DNA from: Candidatus Leptofilum proximum
GTDB taxonomy: Bacteria > Chloroflexota > Anaerolineae > Promineifilales > Promineifilaceae
Direction of reading: 5' to 3'
DNA: 64,000 nucleotides
Assembly (NCBI GenBank): GCA_016710325.1
Contig: JADJXK010000002.1
Span: 4,526,001 to 4,590,000, forward strand
Shown here piece after piece: positions 25,161 through 32,939 of this stretch. Within the stretch, counting starts at the first letter, position 1, and each line of letters opens with the position of its first letter. Made by a program: the position numbers and the translations under genes. The notes beneath the pieces are model-generated. The model saw only the letters and a list, made by a program, of their open reading frames with translations, was not told the DNA's origin and made no database searches.

Positions 25161-25219
25161 AAGGTAGAGAGTAAGGATACAAATGAGTTATGCTCTCTTT
25201 CTCTACCTTTTTTGTATCC
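25161..25219 (+). promoter_or_regulatory. Interleaved inverted repeats upstream of the DUF389 gene
   Basis: AAGGTAGAGA (25161-25170) can pair with TCTCTACCTT (25200-25209), and GGATACAAA (25175-25183) with TTTGTATCC (25211-25219). The two pairings are interleaved, so they exclude each other or make a pseudoknot; a run of six T at 25208-25213 follows the first hairpin. This could act as an attenuator if transcription starts upstream. GTATCCCTGG is also directly repeated at 25214-25223 and 25228-25237. Confidence 0.4.
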
Positions 25220-25261
25220 CTGGTTGTGTATCCCTGGCACAAAAGTTGGCAGTTTGCCTGG

Positions 25262-25288
25262 CTTACACTTCAACAGAGATGAGATAAT
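25262..25288 (+). promoter_or_regulatory. Possible promoter of the DUF389 gene
   Basis: CTTACA (25262-25267) and GATAAT (25283-25288) with a 15-bp spacer, about 40 bp upstream of the start codon. If used, it would lie downstream of the interleaved inverted repeats and bypass them. Confidence 0.3.
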
Positions 25289-25327
25289 GTCGCGGCCCAC
25301 AGGGCGGCAAAGGGAAAAGACGAAGCG

Positions 25328-26614
25328 GTGCGCCAACTAATCATTCAGGTTCCAGAGGGCAGGGGAGAGCAGGTCATTGAGCTGGCGAATAAGTACGATC
25401 CGGTTAATGTTTTGCGGTTTACGGCCGTTACTCCCCAAGGTCCACAAGCCACTGTGATTCTACACGTATCCAACCGGTCTGTGGGCGGGCTGCTGGAAGA
25501 GCTGAGCGTCATTCCCCAAGGCCAGATTACCCTGGATCCCAGCGAAGTATTAACGATGCGCCCGCCCGACGAAGAGGTGGCGGACAGCATTGCCGATGTG
25601 TCGCGGCGCAGCCCCATTGAGGTGTGGCTCAACGGGCTGCAGAGCATTGGCTCGTGGAAGAGTTTTTTGGGCTATGCGGTGGCCGCGGGCATTGTGGTAT
25701 GGATTGGGTTGTTTACCAACACCATTTACCTGTTGGTGGCGGCCATGCTTATTGCCCCCTTTGGCGGCCCGGCGATGAACGCCAGCCTGGCCTCGGCCAG
25801 CGGCGATGTAGATCTACTGCGCGGCAGTGTGCTGCGTTATGCCGTCGGCCTGCTGGTGCTGATGCTGACGACATTTGTGGTGAGCCTGGCTTTGCAGCTG
25901 AACCGGGTGACTAATTTGATGATGGATGTGGGCCAGGTTTCGACCGTGGCGGCGCTGCTGCCTGTGGTGACAGGCGCAGTGGGGGCGTTGAACCTGGTTG
26001 AGCCGGAGCGGAGCAGTTTGGTGCCGGGAACGGCCGTTGGTCTCCTGGTAGCCGCTTCCCTGGCCCCACCCGCCGGGGTGGCCGGGATGGCCGCCGCGCT
26101 GCAAAACTGGACGCTGGTGTTTAATGCCCTCTTTGTCCTTGCCCTGCAGCTGGTGATGATCAACCTGAGCGGCGCGCTGGTTTTTCGCTTTTACGGTGGT
26201 CTGACGCCAGAAGGCAGCCGTTACCAGCGGGGCAAACCCGCTATTTTTATTGCCTCGCTGGCTGTTTCTGCAGTGGTTGCCGTGGGATTGATCTGGTTCC
26301 AGGTTCACACGACGCCGGATTTGCAGCGTACCACCCGGGCGCAGCGGGCCGTCAGCGAGGCGGAACAGGTAATCAACGAGAGTGAGCTGGCCCGCTTTGT
26401 CTCGGCTAATTTTCGCTTTACGGAACCGACCCCATCGCCTGGGGAAATTTTGTTGGGCACGCTGTACGTGCAGCGCCAGGAGGGTGTGCTGCTGCCCGAC
26501 GAGCAGATTGAGCAGCAGCTGGTGGAGCAGATCCAGCAAAGGCTGGTCGACCAGGGATTTAACGTCACGCCCTTGCTGAGCATCTCGGTTTTGGAGGCGA
26601 TGGAGCAGCATTAG
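25328..26614 (+). CDS. DUF389-family membrane protein
   Basis: The 428-residue protein starts at a GTG behind AGGGAAAA. An N-terminal soluble ACT-like part (about 1-95) precedes a membrane domain with six or so helices (about 112-345), including Leu-Ile-Ala-Pro-Phe-Gly-Gly-Pro-Ala-Met-Asn-Ala, a DUF389 hallmark, and Ala-Ala-Ser-Leu-Ala-Pro-Pro-Ala. A C-terminal soluble region (about 350-428) is rich in Glu and Gln. DUF389 proteins are widespread but uncharacterised integral membrane proteins. It is transcribed alone and followed by a good terminator at 26664-26703. Confidence 0.8.
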   Translation: MRQLIIQVPEGRGEQVIELANKYDPVNVLRFTAVTPQGPQATVILHVSNRSVGGLLEELSVIPQGQITLDPSEVLTMRPPDEEVADSIADVSRRSPIEVWLNGLQSIGSWKSFLGYAVAAGIVVWIGLFTNTIYLLVAAMLIAPFGGPAMNASLASASGDVDLLRGSVLRYAVGLLVLMLTTFVVSLALQLNRVTNLMMDVGQVSTVAALLPVVTGAVGALNLVEPERSSLVPGTAVGLLVAASLAPPAGVAGMAAALQNWTLVFNALFVLALQLVMINLSGALVFRFYGGLTPEGSRYQRGKPAIFIASLAVSAVVAVGLIWFQVHTTPDLQRTTRAQRAVSEAEQVINESELARFVSANFRFTEPTPSPGEILLGTLYVQRQEGVLLPDEQIEQQLVEQIQQRLVDQGFNVTPLLSISVLEAMEQH

Positions 26615-26663
26615 AGGGGGGAGATTTAACCGCGGAGGCGCGGAGGATTAGGGAAGAAATTGG

Positions 26664-26703
26664 AAACGGAGGGCACGGATTACTTTCCGTGCCCTCCGTT
26701 TTT
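26664..26703 (+). terminator. Rho-independent terminator after the DUF389 gene
   Basis: A perfect 16-bp stem, AAACGGAGGGCACGGA (26664-26679) with its complement at 26686-26701, has a 6-base loop and ends in TTTTT. The A-run on the left side means it can also serve the convergent minus-strand gene ending at 26800. Confidence 0.85.
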
Positions 26704-26799
26704 GGCTCACCACCCAGAGAGACAGTGCAAGTTGAAGTGGAAAGGTGCGACGCACTTGAGTAGCGTTCGGATTAAATGCGTTGCACCTGGGTTATCAGA

Positions 26800-27342
26800 T
26801 TACGATTGGCCGGTTTCTATTTTGACGGGTGAGAAGGTGACGTCGACGTCCTGGTCGTAGCGACGGCCGTTTTTCTCATCGTGGCGGGGGAAGTCTGGCG
26901 CTTTGATGTGGATTTCCATGCGATAGTCGCCTTCTTCGGGCACGTGCCAGTTACGGCCGTAATGGAACAGCCACGGGTGCCACACAAACGGCTGCTGGTG
27001 GTAGCCCACATCGTTCTGGTTGCTGTCGATGAGCCGGACGTGAATGTTGAGATTGGGGATGAAACGGCCGTCCGCCGCATCACGCACGGACACTTCTACA
27101 TGTACGTTTTCTTCCTCCGGTTCCTGCCACACCAGCTCGCCGTCTTGCCAGTGGTACATGCCTTCGGCTTTTTCGATGGCATACCCGACCCGGTAAGGCC
27201 CCACGGTTTTCTCCTGGCCGTCATCGGCCACCTGGCCAATCATGTGATCTAGCGCTTTACCCAGCACACGGCCCTGCTCTTTGGCCATTTCTAGCTGTTC
27301 CTGAGTCGCTTCATCACTCACTTTCATTTTTTGGTTTGCCAC
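26800..27342 (-). CDS. Tp34/P19-like iron-transport-type beta-sandwich protein
   Basis: The 180-residue protein starts at a GTG preceded by AAGGAG. The C-terminal two thirds (about 75-170) resemble the Tpd/P19 family of periplasmic Fe/Cu-binding proteins: Val-Arg-Leu-Ile-Asp-Ser, Phe-His-Tyr-Gly-Arg-Asn-Trp-His-Val-Pro-Glu-Glu-Gly-Asp-Tyr, then Met-Glu-Ile-His-Ile-Lys. Unlike that family it has no signal peptide; the N-terminus is polar and helical (about 1-45). A cytosolic metal-binding role is possible but unproven. It lies 3 bp after the DUF4126-like gene in the same unit. Confidence 0.6.
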   Translation of the reverse strand: MANQKMKVSDEATQEQLEMAKEQGRVLGKALDHMIGQVADDGQEKTVGPYRVGYAIEKAEGMYHWQDGELVWQEPEEENVHVEVSVRDAADGRFIPNLNIHVRLIDSNQNDVGYHQQPFVWHPWLFHYGRNWHVPEEGDYRMEIHIKAPDFPRHDEKNGRRYDQDVDVTFSPVKIETGQS

Positions 27343-27345
27343 TGA

Positions 27346-27867
27346 TTAATCTCCTTGTATCGCTGCGTTTTCGTTTGTGTTTACCAGGTAGTAACCCGTG
27401 CCTAAAACGAGCAGGTCTTCCAGGCCGCCAACGACGGCGTCGGGAACGGCCGTGTTCTCCGTCAGCTGTTTGCGCAGCCGGTAGGCGCCAAACGTGGCCC
27501 CGGTGGCCGACAGCGCGCCAATCAGCCCGGCCAGCATGGGGCTGCCCCGGTACATCACGCCTACCACCGCCCCGGCCAGCCCGCCAGATACAGCCCGGGC
27601 AGCGAGGCTGGATGTTTCGGTCCGTTTGGGCACAAAAGGCATTTTGTCCATCACCATCTCACCCAGGGCGAAGACGCGCAAAGCATTACTGGCCAGGGGC
27701 GACATCAGGTAACGCAGCGGCGAATCGGCCAGCTGCGGCGATGCCAAAATCCGGCTGCGCCGCTGGCGAATGTAGCCAGACACGATGGCCGGGGCGCTGG
27801 CGCTGCGCATTCCGGCAACCAGGCCCAAAGCGGCCGCTTGTAAATAAGTTTTAACGTCTCTACGCAT
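27346..27867 (-). CDS. DUF4126-family membrane protein
   Basis: About 173 residues from the ATG at 27867, which has AGGAG at the right distance; the longer frame from 27885 starts inside that ribosome site. Features are Leu-Gly-Leu-Val-Ala-Gly-Met-Arg-Ser near residue 13, Gly-Glu-Met-Val-Met-Asp-Lys-Met-Pro near 68, then two or three weakly hydrophobic Gly/Ala-rich helices. This layout matches DUF4126 proteins, which have no established function. It is the first gene of the unit with the Tp34-like gene. Confidence 0.65.
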   Translation of the reverse strand: MRRDVKTYLQAAALGLVAGMRSASAPAIVSGYIRQRRSRILASPQLADSPLRYLMSPLASNALRVFALGEMVMDKMPFVPKRTETSSLAARAVSGGLAGAVVGVMYRGSPMLAGLIGALSATGATFGAYRLRKQLTENTAVPDAVVGGLEDLLVLGTGYYLVNTNENAAIQGD

Positions 27868-27946
27868 GAAAGAATCTCCTCTCAATTGCTTTTTCCCAGC
27901 GTAATTTATTAGCGGATTTCAGCAATGTATCCTGCTCCAAAAGGGA

Positions 27947-27998
27947 GGTACACATAGGGCACATTTTTTTTGCCGCTGAATGTATCGTTATGTGTACC
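27947..27998. promoter_or_regulatory. GGTACACATA/TATGTGTACC inverted repeat in a divergent promoter region
   Basis: Perfect 10-bp arms at 27947-27956 and 27989-27998 flank 32 bp. The region lies between the DUF4126-like gene (minus) and the patatin-like gene (plus), and the half-site ATGTGT recurs at 32830-32850 and 38204. A palindromic GGGCATATAGACCC stretch follows at 28013-28026. It is a candidate operator. Confidence 0.45.
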
Positions 27999-28057
27999 CG
28001 GCGCTTGTCTAAGGGCATATAGACCCTGGCCCGGCCGCTTTTTAAGATGAAACAAAA

Positions 28058-29365
28058 ATGACTACTTCTCAAGAAGAGATAACTCGCAGAAGAGAAAAGC
28101 GAATGAATAAGAAAACCCAATATCAACCGGAGCGGGAAACGGCCGTTGGCCAAACAGCCCTGGTGTTGGCTGGCGGTGGCATGACCGGCATTGCCTATGA
28201 ACTGGGCGCGCTGCATGCCCTGGACTGCTCGCTGGTGGACTTTAATGTGAACGATTTTGACATTTATGTGGGGACCAGCGCCGGGGCCACGCTTTCGGCT
28301 CTGCTGGCCAATGGCTTCAGCCCAGGTATGATTTTGCACGCGGTGCAGGGAAACCATGACAAGACACGGCCGTTTGAACGCCAGGATTTATGGAGCATGG
28401 ATATCGGCCGTTTTCTACGGGCTGGTTCGCGCATTCCCCGGCGCCTATGGCGTGCCGGTCAGCGCTACGTCCGCGATTTGCGCGACAGCGGCCTGTTTGG
28501 CTCCTTGTGGGTGCTGATGGACCTGCTGCCCTCATCGCTCTACGACGGCGCTGGGCTGGAGGCGTACCTGCAAGAATTTATCACCAATCTCGGCGGCAGC
28601 AATGCGTTTGACGATCTGGAAAAGGAGCTGAACATTATTGCCACCCGGCTAGACACCGGGCGGCGGGTGGTGTTTAACCGGGAAAGTAACGTGCGTATTT
28701 CCCAGGCGGTGGCCGCTTCTTCGGCCGTGCCGGGTTTGTACAAACCAGTGGAACTGAACGGTGCCGTTTACGTGGATGGGGCCGTGCGCGGCAATGCCAG
28801 CCTCGATGTGGCGGTGGAGCGGGGCGCTACTACGGTGATTTGTATAAATCCAGTGGTACCGTTTGACGGCCGTACTCCCTCGCCGTCGGAAAACAACAGC
28901 GAAAGCGATCGTTTTGCCATTGGTGAAGCCAGTATGCAAACCATTATGGCCCAGGCGATGCGCACTCGCATGCACGCCGGGCTGCACTACCACATCAAGC
29001 ATCTCTCCGCCGTCTATCCAGACGTCGATTTTTACCTCATCGAACCGGATAAGGATGATCCGGTCATGTCTGTACCCAATTTAATGCGCTACGGCGATCG
29101 CTTTGAGATTGCCCGGCATGCTTTTGTGACCGTCTCCCGACAGTTGGCCCAGGATCGAGCGGCGTGGCAGGCGGCCTGGCGGCGCCATCAAGTCCAGGTG
29201 CGGCCGGAGCCAAGTGAAGCGGCGCTGGCGGCGCTGGCCGAGGAATGGCCACCAGCGGCGGCGGATCGCCGTCCCAAGGCTGCGGCCCAGCTGTCGGAAG
29301 CGCTAACGCGCCTGGATGATGCGCTGGACCCGCCGCAAGAGGCCGTGCCGCTGACCTCGTCGTGA
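28058..29365 (+). CDS. Patatin-like phospholipase
   Basis: The 435-residue protein (about 420 if the ATG at 28103 is used) has the patatin layout: oxyanion loop Gly-Gly-Gly-Met-Thr-Gly near residue 42, nucleophile elbow Gly-Thr-Ser-Ala-Gly near 73, and catalytic aspartate in Val-Asp-Gly-Ala-Val-Arg-Gly near 245. It should be a serine-aspartate lipid acyl hydrolase acting on membrane lipids. There is no signal peptide or membrane helix. The C-terminal 60 residues are Ala/Pro/Arg-rich and probably flexible. Neither possible start has a clear ribosome site. Confidence 0.88.
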   Translation: MTTSQEEITRRREKRMNKKTQYQPERETAVGQTALVLAGGGMTGIAYELGALHALDCSLVDFNVNDFDIYVGTSAGATLSALLANGFSPGMILHAVQGNHDKTRPFERQDLWSMDIGRFLRAGSRIPRRLWRAGQRYVRDLRDSGLFGSLWVLMDLLPSSLYDGAGLEAYLQEFITNLGGSNAFDDLEKELNIIATRLDTGRRVVFNRESNVRISQAVAASSAVPGLYKPVELNGAVYVDGAVRGNASLDVAVERGATTVICINPVVPFDGRTPSPSENNSESDRFAIGEASMQTIMAQAMRTRMHAGLHYHIKHLSAVYPDVDFYLIEPDKDDPVMSVPNLMRYGDRFEIARHAFVTVSRQLAQDRAAWQAAWRRHQVQVRPEPSEAALAALAEEWPPAAADRRPKAAAQLSEALTRLDDALDPPQEAVPLTSS

Positions 29366-29535
29366 GGCAACGGCCGTATATGCCAAAAATGTATCTTCTG
29401 TCTGTGCCCCGATGCATGTTAATAAGGCAAGGCGGTTTCTATACTGGAAACAGATTGACTGGCATTTGTCAATAATTGCCACAATAAATGACAGCACAAG
29501 AGGTTTTACAAACAACATATTCTGGAGGTAAAAAA

Positions 29536-29748
29536 ATGAACACCGACATTCTGAAAGGTAAGTGGAATCAGTTTAAAGGCGAAGTTAAACAAGAGTGGGG
29601 CAAGCTGACCAATGATGATATTGACATGATCAATGGTGAGTATGACAAGCTGGTCGGCCGCATTCAGGAACGCTACGGCCGTTCCCGCGAGGAAGCCCGG
29701 CGCGAAGTAGACCGTTACTTCGAGCGGCATCCTGAATACACTGTTTAA
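29536..29748 (+). CDS. CsbD-family stress-response protein
   Basis: A 70-residue, highly charged helical protein. The ATG at 29536 sits 7 nt after GGAGG, so the longer frame from 29488 is not used. Asn-Thr-Asp-Ile-Leu-Lys-Gly-Lys-Trp-Asn-Gln-Phe-Lys-Gly and the following Val-Lys-x-Glu-Trp-Gly-Lys-Leu-Thr-Asn-Asp-Asp are the CsbD family pattern. Family members are strongly stress-induced in many bacteria; the mechanism is unknown. The gene has its own terminator. Confidence 0.88.
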   Translation: MNTDILKGKWNQFKGEVKQEWGKLTNDDIDMINGEYDKLVGRIQERYGRSREEARREVDRYFERHPEYTV

Positions 29749-29787
29749 ACACGTGTCCAACTCAGTTAAGTAATACGTAATGGAAGG

Positions 29788-29826
29788 AATACGGCCGTTT
29801 CAATGCTGAAACGGCCGTATTTTTTT
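29788..29826 (+). terminator. Rho-independent terminator after csbD-like gene, stem built on ACGGCCGT
   Basis: A 15-bp perfect stem (29788-29802 with 29807-29821), loop ATGC, then a run of T. Each arm contains one ACGGCCGT octamer, so the motif is used in an RNA structure here. Confidence 0.9.
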
Positions 29827-29855
29827 ATGGGCCGGTCATGCGGCAGGCCCGGTAG

Positions 29856-31010
29856 GTGAATTTCCTGGAAATGGGGAGCGGCAAATCTATCATGGAATCA
29901 TCACAGCTTAGAAACGACAGCTTTGTGCGGCGCGCGCTGGTGGTGGTGGGGTTGGTAACGGCCGTTACCATTCTCGTCATCCTCACCTGGCAAATTTTAG
30001 ATATTCTTCTGCTGCTCTTTCTGGCCATGTTGTTCAGCGTGTTCCTCACGGCGATCAGCAGCTGGATAGAAGACCACAGCCCACTTTCCTACCGCCTCGC
30101 CCTGCTTGTCACCGTTGTGCTGCTGGTGGCCGTTGTTGGCCTTGCTGGCTGGCTGGCCGCCCCCAGCCTGGCAGAACAGGGGGAGCAGTTGGTCAATGAT
30201 TTGCAAACGTCGGTCCAGGATTTACAAACGACCTTCTCTAACCAATCGTGGGCCGAGCCAATTCTCAACCGCCTGCCCGATCCGCAAGAGATAGGGACCG
30301 GCTCTGCCGACACCCTTATCAGCCGCGTATTTAGCATCTTCTCGCGCACGATGGACATCGTGACCAATGCTGTAGTGATCTTGTTTGTTGGCCTTTACCT
30401 GGCCCTGGAACCCGATTTATACGCCAATGGCCTCATCCGGCTGGTGCCTAAATCGTACCGGCGGCGGGCTGGTGAAGTGTTGGACGAGTTGGCCTATACT
30501 ATGCGTTGGTGGCTGGTTGGGCGTCTGGCCTCAATGACCATTGTAGGGATATTGTCAGTGGTAGGGCTGTATTTTCTGGGGATACCGCTGGCTTTTGTGT
30601 TGGGCGTTCTGGCGGGTCTTTTTGCTTTCATTCCCATCATCGGGCCGCTGCTGGCACTCATCTTTCCTGTGCTCATTGCCTTCACCATTAGCCCGACACA
30701 GGCACTTTACGTCTTGCTGCTATACCTCGGTATTCAAACAGTCGAAAGCTATTTTTTGACACCCATCATCGAGCGCAAGGCCGTTTCCCTGCCGCCCGTT
30801 TTGCTCATCCTGGCCCAGTTGGTATTTGGCTACTTTTTCAACTTCAGGGGACTGGTGGTGGCCGCGCCGGTGACGGCCATGCTGTTGATGGCGACCAAAA
30901 TGCTGTATGTGCAAGATTTGTTGGGGGACGAAGAAGTGGAGCTGCTTAAAGAAGATCCAGAGCCTCACTTCGAAGCAGCTCGTTCCCCATCCGCCGTAGC
31001 TCGTGAATAA
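29856..31010 (+). CDS. AI-2E/PerM-family transporter
   Basis: Up to 384 residues; the likely start is ATG 29892 (about 372 residues) or 29871, with 29856 being a GTG inside the previous spacer. Helices lie at about 30-60, 70-92 and, after a soluble coiled region (about 95-160), five more to about 345. The Gly-Leu-Phe-Ala-Phe-Ile-Pro-Ile-Ile-Gly-Pro motif near 250 and a Thr-Pro-Ile-Ile segment near 303 are typical of the AI-2E transporter (TqsA/PerM) family, some of which export autoinducer-2 or Na+. The substrate cannot be told. It overlaps the next gene by 8 bp. Confidence 0.85.
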   Translation: MNFLEMGSGKSIMESSQLRNDSFVRRALVVVGLVTAVTILVILTWQILDILLLLFLAMLFSVFLTAISSWIEDHSPLSYRLALLVTVVLLVAVVGLAGWLAAPSLAEQGEQLVNDLQTSVQDLQTTFSNQSWAEPILNRLPDPQEIGTGSADTLISRVFSIFSRTMDIVTNAVVILFVGLYLALEPDLYANGLIRLVPKSYRRRAGEVLDELAYTMRWWLVGRLASMTIVGILSVVGLYFLGIPLAFVLGVLAGLFAFIPIIGPLLALIFPVLIAFTISPTQALYVLLLYLGIQTVESYFLTPIIERKAVSLPPVLLILAQLVFGYFFNFRGLVVAAPVTAMLLMATKMLYVQDLLGDEEVELLKEDPEPHFEAARSPSAVARE

Positions 31011-32022
31011 TAACCTTCCGCCCAAGCTGCGCCAGACCGTGGAGCGGGCCAGCACTATCGAAATTGATGACGGGGATGATGAATACAAAAAGCGCATCCA
31101 CGTTAACATTGCTTTTCGGGAGTTTTTACAGCTGGTAATTGGCGGCATTATTGTGGCCTTTGGCGTGGCTTTGTTTATTGCCCCGCACAACATTGCGCCT
31201 GGTGGGGCCAGCGGCATCGCCATTATCATTGCCAATTTTGTGGCTGTACCCATTGGCGTCACCATGCTGCTCATTAATATTCCCGCTTTTTTCCTGGGCT
31301 ACCGGAGTTTGGGCGGCAACTCGTTTTTATTCCGCTCGCTGGTGAGCACCCTGGCTTACAATTTGTCTGTGGATTTAATCGGCCGTTATGTGCCACCTGG
31401 CGGGCTGACCAATGAGATGATTCTCAACGCTATTTTTGGCGGCATGGTTGGTGGTATGGGCGTGGGCATCATTTACCGGGCCGGAGGAATTGCCGGGGCG
31501 GGTGGTGCGGCCACGCGGCTGCTGCGCCAGAAGATTGCCTGGCCGATGAGCACCACCAAGCTTATTACCAACGGGCTGGTTGTTTTGGCGGCCGGGTTTG
31601 TTTTTGGCTGGGAAGCGGCCATGTTTTCACTGATCAGCTTCTTTATTTCTGGAGCGGTGGCTGATTTTGTGCTGGAAGGCCCCGATGTGGTGCAAACGGC
31701 CCTCATCATCACCGACAAGCCTGACCGCTTAAGCCAGGCATTGTCAGAAGAGCTGGAGCGCGGAATTACCCGCTGGGGCGTGCAGGGCTACCAGAACGAG
31801 AATCACCACACGGCGCTGTACTGCACCGTGACCCGGCCGCAGGTGAGTGTCTTAAAAAACATCGTCGCGGGCATGGACGATAACGCCTTTGTGATTATTG
31901 GCCAGGGTCATGAGGCGATTGGCAAAGGCTTTAAGCCACATCATTGGCATCCCCCGGTAATCGAAAAAGTAGAAAAAACGGATAAAAGCAAAAACCAAAA
32001 AGCGCCGCCAGAAAACCCTTAA
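31003..32022 (+). CDS. YitT-family (DUF161/DUF2179) membrane protein
   Basis: 339 residues from a GTG start that overlaps the end of the AI-2E-type gene by 8 bp. A charged N-terminus (about 1-38) is followed by five membrane helices (about 44-235), with Pro-Gly-Gly-Ala-Ser-Gly-Ile-Ala near 67 and Tyr-Arg-Ala-Gly-Gly-Ile-Ala-Gly-Ala-Gly-Gly near 160, both characteristic of YitT. The C-terminal domain (about 240-320), including Glu-Arg-Gly-Ile-Thr and Val-Ile-Ile-Gly-Gln-Gly-His-Glu-Ala, is DUF2179. Function in the family is unknown. A lysine-rich tail ends the protein. Confidence 0.85.
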   Translation: MNNNLPPKLRQTVERASTIEIDDGDDEYKKRIHVNIAFREFLQLVIGGIIVAFGVALFIAPHNIAPGGASGIAIIIANFVAVPIGVTMLLINIPAFFLGYRSLGGNSFLFRSLVSTLAYNLSVDLIGRYVPPGGLTNEMILNAIFGGMVGGMGVGIIYRAGGIAGAGGAATRLLRQKIAWPMSTTKLITNGLVVLAAGFVFGWEAAMFSLISFFISGAVADFVLEGPDVVQTALIITDKPDRLSQALSEELERGITRWGVQGYQNENHHTALYCTVTRPQVSVLKNIVAGMDDNAFVIIGQGHEAIGKGFKPHHWHPPVIEKVEKTDKSKNQKAPPENP

Positions 32023-32036
32023 AGTAACCAACCGGG

Positions 32037-32777
32037 TCAGTCCAGCAGGTTATGGCCGGGGGTTAGCTGGCGTTTCCAGGAGGCGGTACGGCCGTTCTGC
32101 ACCCACTGCCGCACGCCCTGAGCGAGTAAAAACTTCATGATGTCCCCCCACATCTCCACATAGGTCCAATATTTGCTTAAACCAGGCATTTTTTCAAGGC
32201 GCATGGTATGGCTTACACCTTCCCAGGGCACCTGCTGCACGCGTAGTCCGCGCTGCCAGGCCGTCAGGTTAAAGGCCATTTCGATGCCCCAGCGGGTTTC
32301 ATGAAAGGCGGCGCTGTGGCCAAAAGCAGACCAGCGCAAACAGCGCTGGCCGCTGAGAAAGTAGAAATAGCGATGTGATAGGTTGGTTTGCTGACGGCCG
32401 TTCTTAAAGATCCCCAACGTCATGGCACAACGGCGCTGCTGCACCGGCCGCACCAGGGAGAGGATGTGGGACGGCCGTAAATCAATCAGGTCCGCATCGA
32501 GCAGCACCAGCAAATCGGGGCAGCTGGCCTGGATACCGGCCATGATGGCCCCGCCTTTGCCCACGTTGTGCGGCAAAGAGACCAGCTGGATGCGCTCATC
32601 TGCGGCGCGGTAGGCACGGACAACAGCGGCCGTATCGTCTACAGAACCGTCATCTACCACGATGATTTCGTTGAGCTGCGGCATAGAGCTCAGGGGGTCC
32701 AGCACCCGGTTGATGTGTTTTGCTTCGTTAAAGGCGGGGATAACGGCCGTGATACGGGCTTCATTCTTTTCTGGCAT
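32037..32777 (-). CDS. Family 2 glycosyltransferase
   Basis: The 246-residue GT-A protein starts behind AGGAG. The N-terminal Val-Ile-Pro-Ala-Phe-Asn-Glu, then Val-Val-Asp-Asp-Gly-Ser and Leu-Leu-Asp-Ala-Asp (about residues 92-96, in place of the DxD) match the nucleotide-sugar binding fold of GT2 enzymes such as dolichol-phosphate-sugar synthases. No membrane anchor is present. It probably transfers a sugar to a lipid carrier or envelope glycan. It converges with the YitT-like gene (14-bp gap). Confidence 0.85.
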   Translation of the reverse strand: MPEKNEARITAVIPAFNEAKHINRVLDPLSSMPQLNEIIVVDDGSVDDTAAVVRAYRAADERIQLVSLPHNVGKGGAIMAGIQASCPDLLVLLDADLIDLRPSHILSLVRPVQQRRCAMTLGIFKNGRQQTNLSHRYFYFLSGQRCLRWSAFGHSAAFHETRWGIEMAFNLTAWQRGLRVQQVPWEGVSHTMRLEKMPGLSKYWTYVEMWGDIMKFLLAQGVRQWVQNGRTASWKRQLTPGHNLLD

Positions 32778-32829
32778 GAATTACTCCTAATATTTTGCGT
32801 TTGGTAAGACAATGCCAGGATATCACTGG

Positions 32830-32850
32830 GACACATGACGTCTATGTGTC
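32830..32850. promoter_or_regulatory. GACACAT...ATGTGTC inverted repeat upstream of the glycosyltransferase gene
   Basis: Perfect 7-bp arms with a 7-bp spacer, about 55-75 bp upstream of the minus-strand start. The half-site matches those at 27947-27998 and 38204. It is a plausible operator for a dimeric regulator. Confidence 0.4.
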
Positions 32851-32939
32851 AGGACATAGAGGAGAGGTACAAATGAGGGTGAGACTCTGGCGGCAGCGCC
32901 GGGCCGGTATGAACCGTACCCGGTGCTGGCGCCAATTTG

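Noticed and set aside
25235..25255. Sigma-54 promoter (TGGCAC with TTGG)
   Set aside because: The spacing of GG to GC is off by one, and sigma-54 is not generally found in the suspected phylum.
29488..29535. N-terminal extension of the CsbD-like protein
   Set aside because: The GGAGG ribosome site lies inside it, just before the ATG at 29536.
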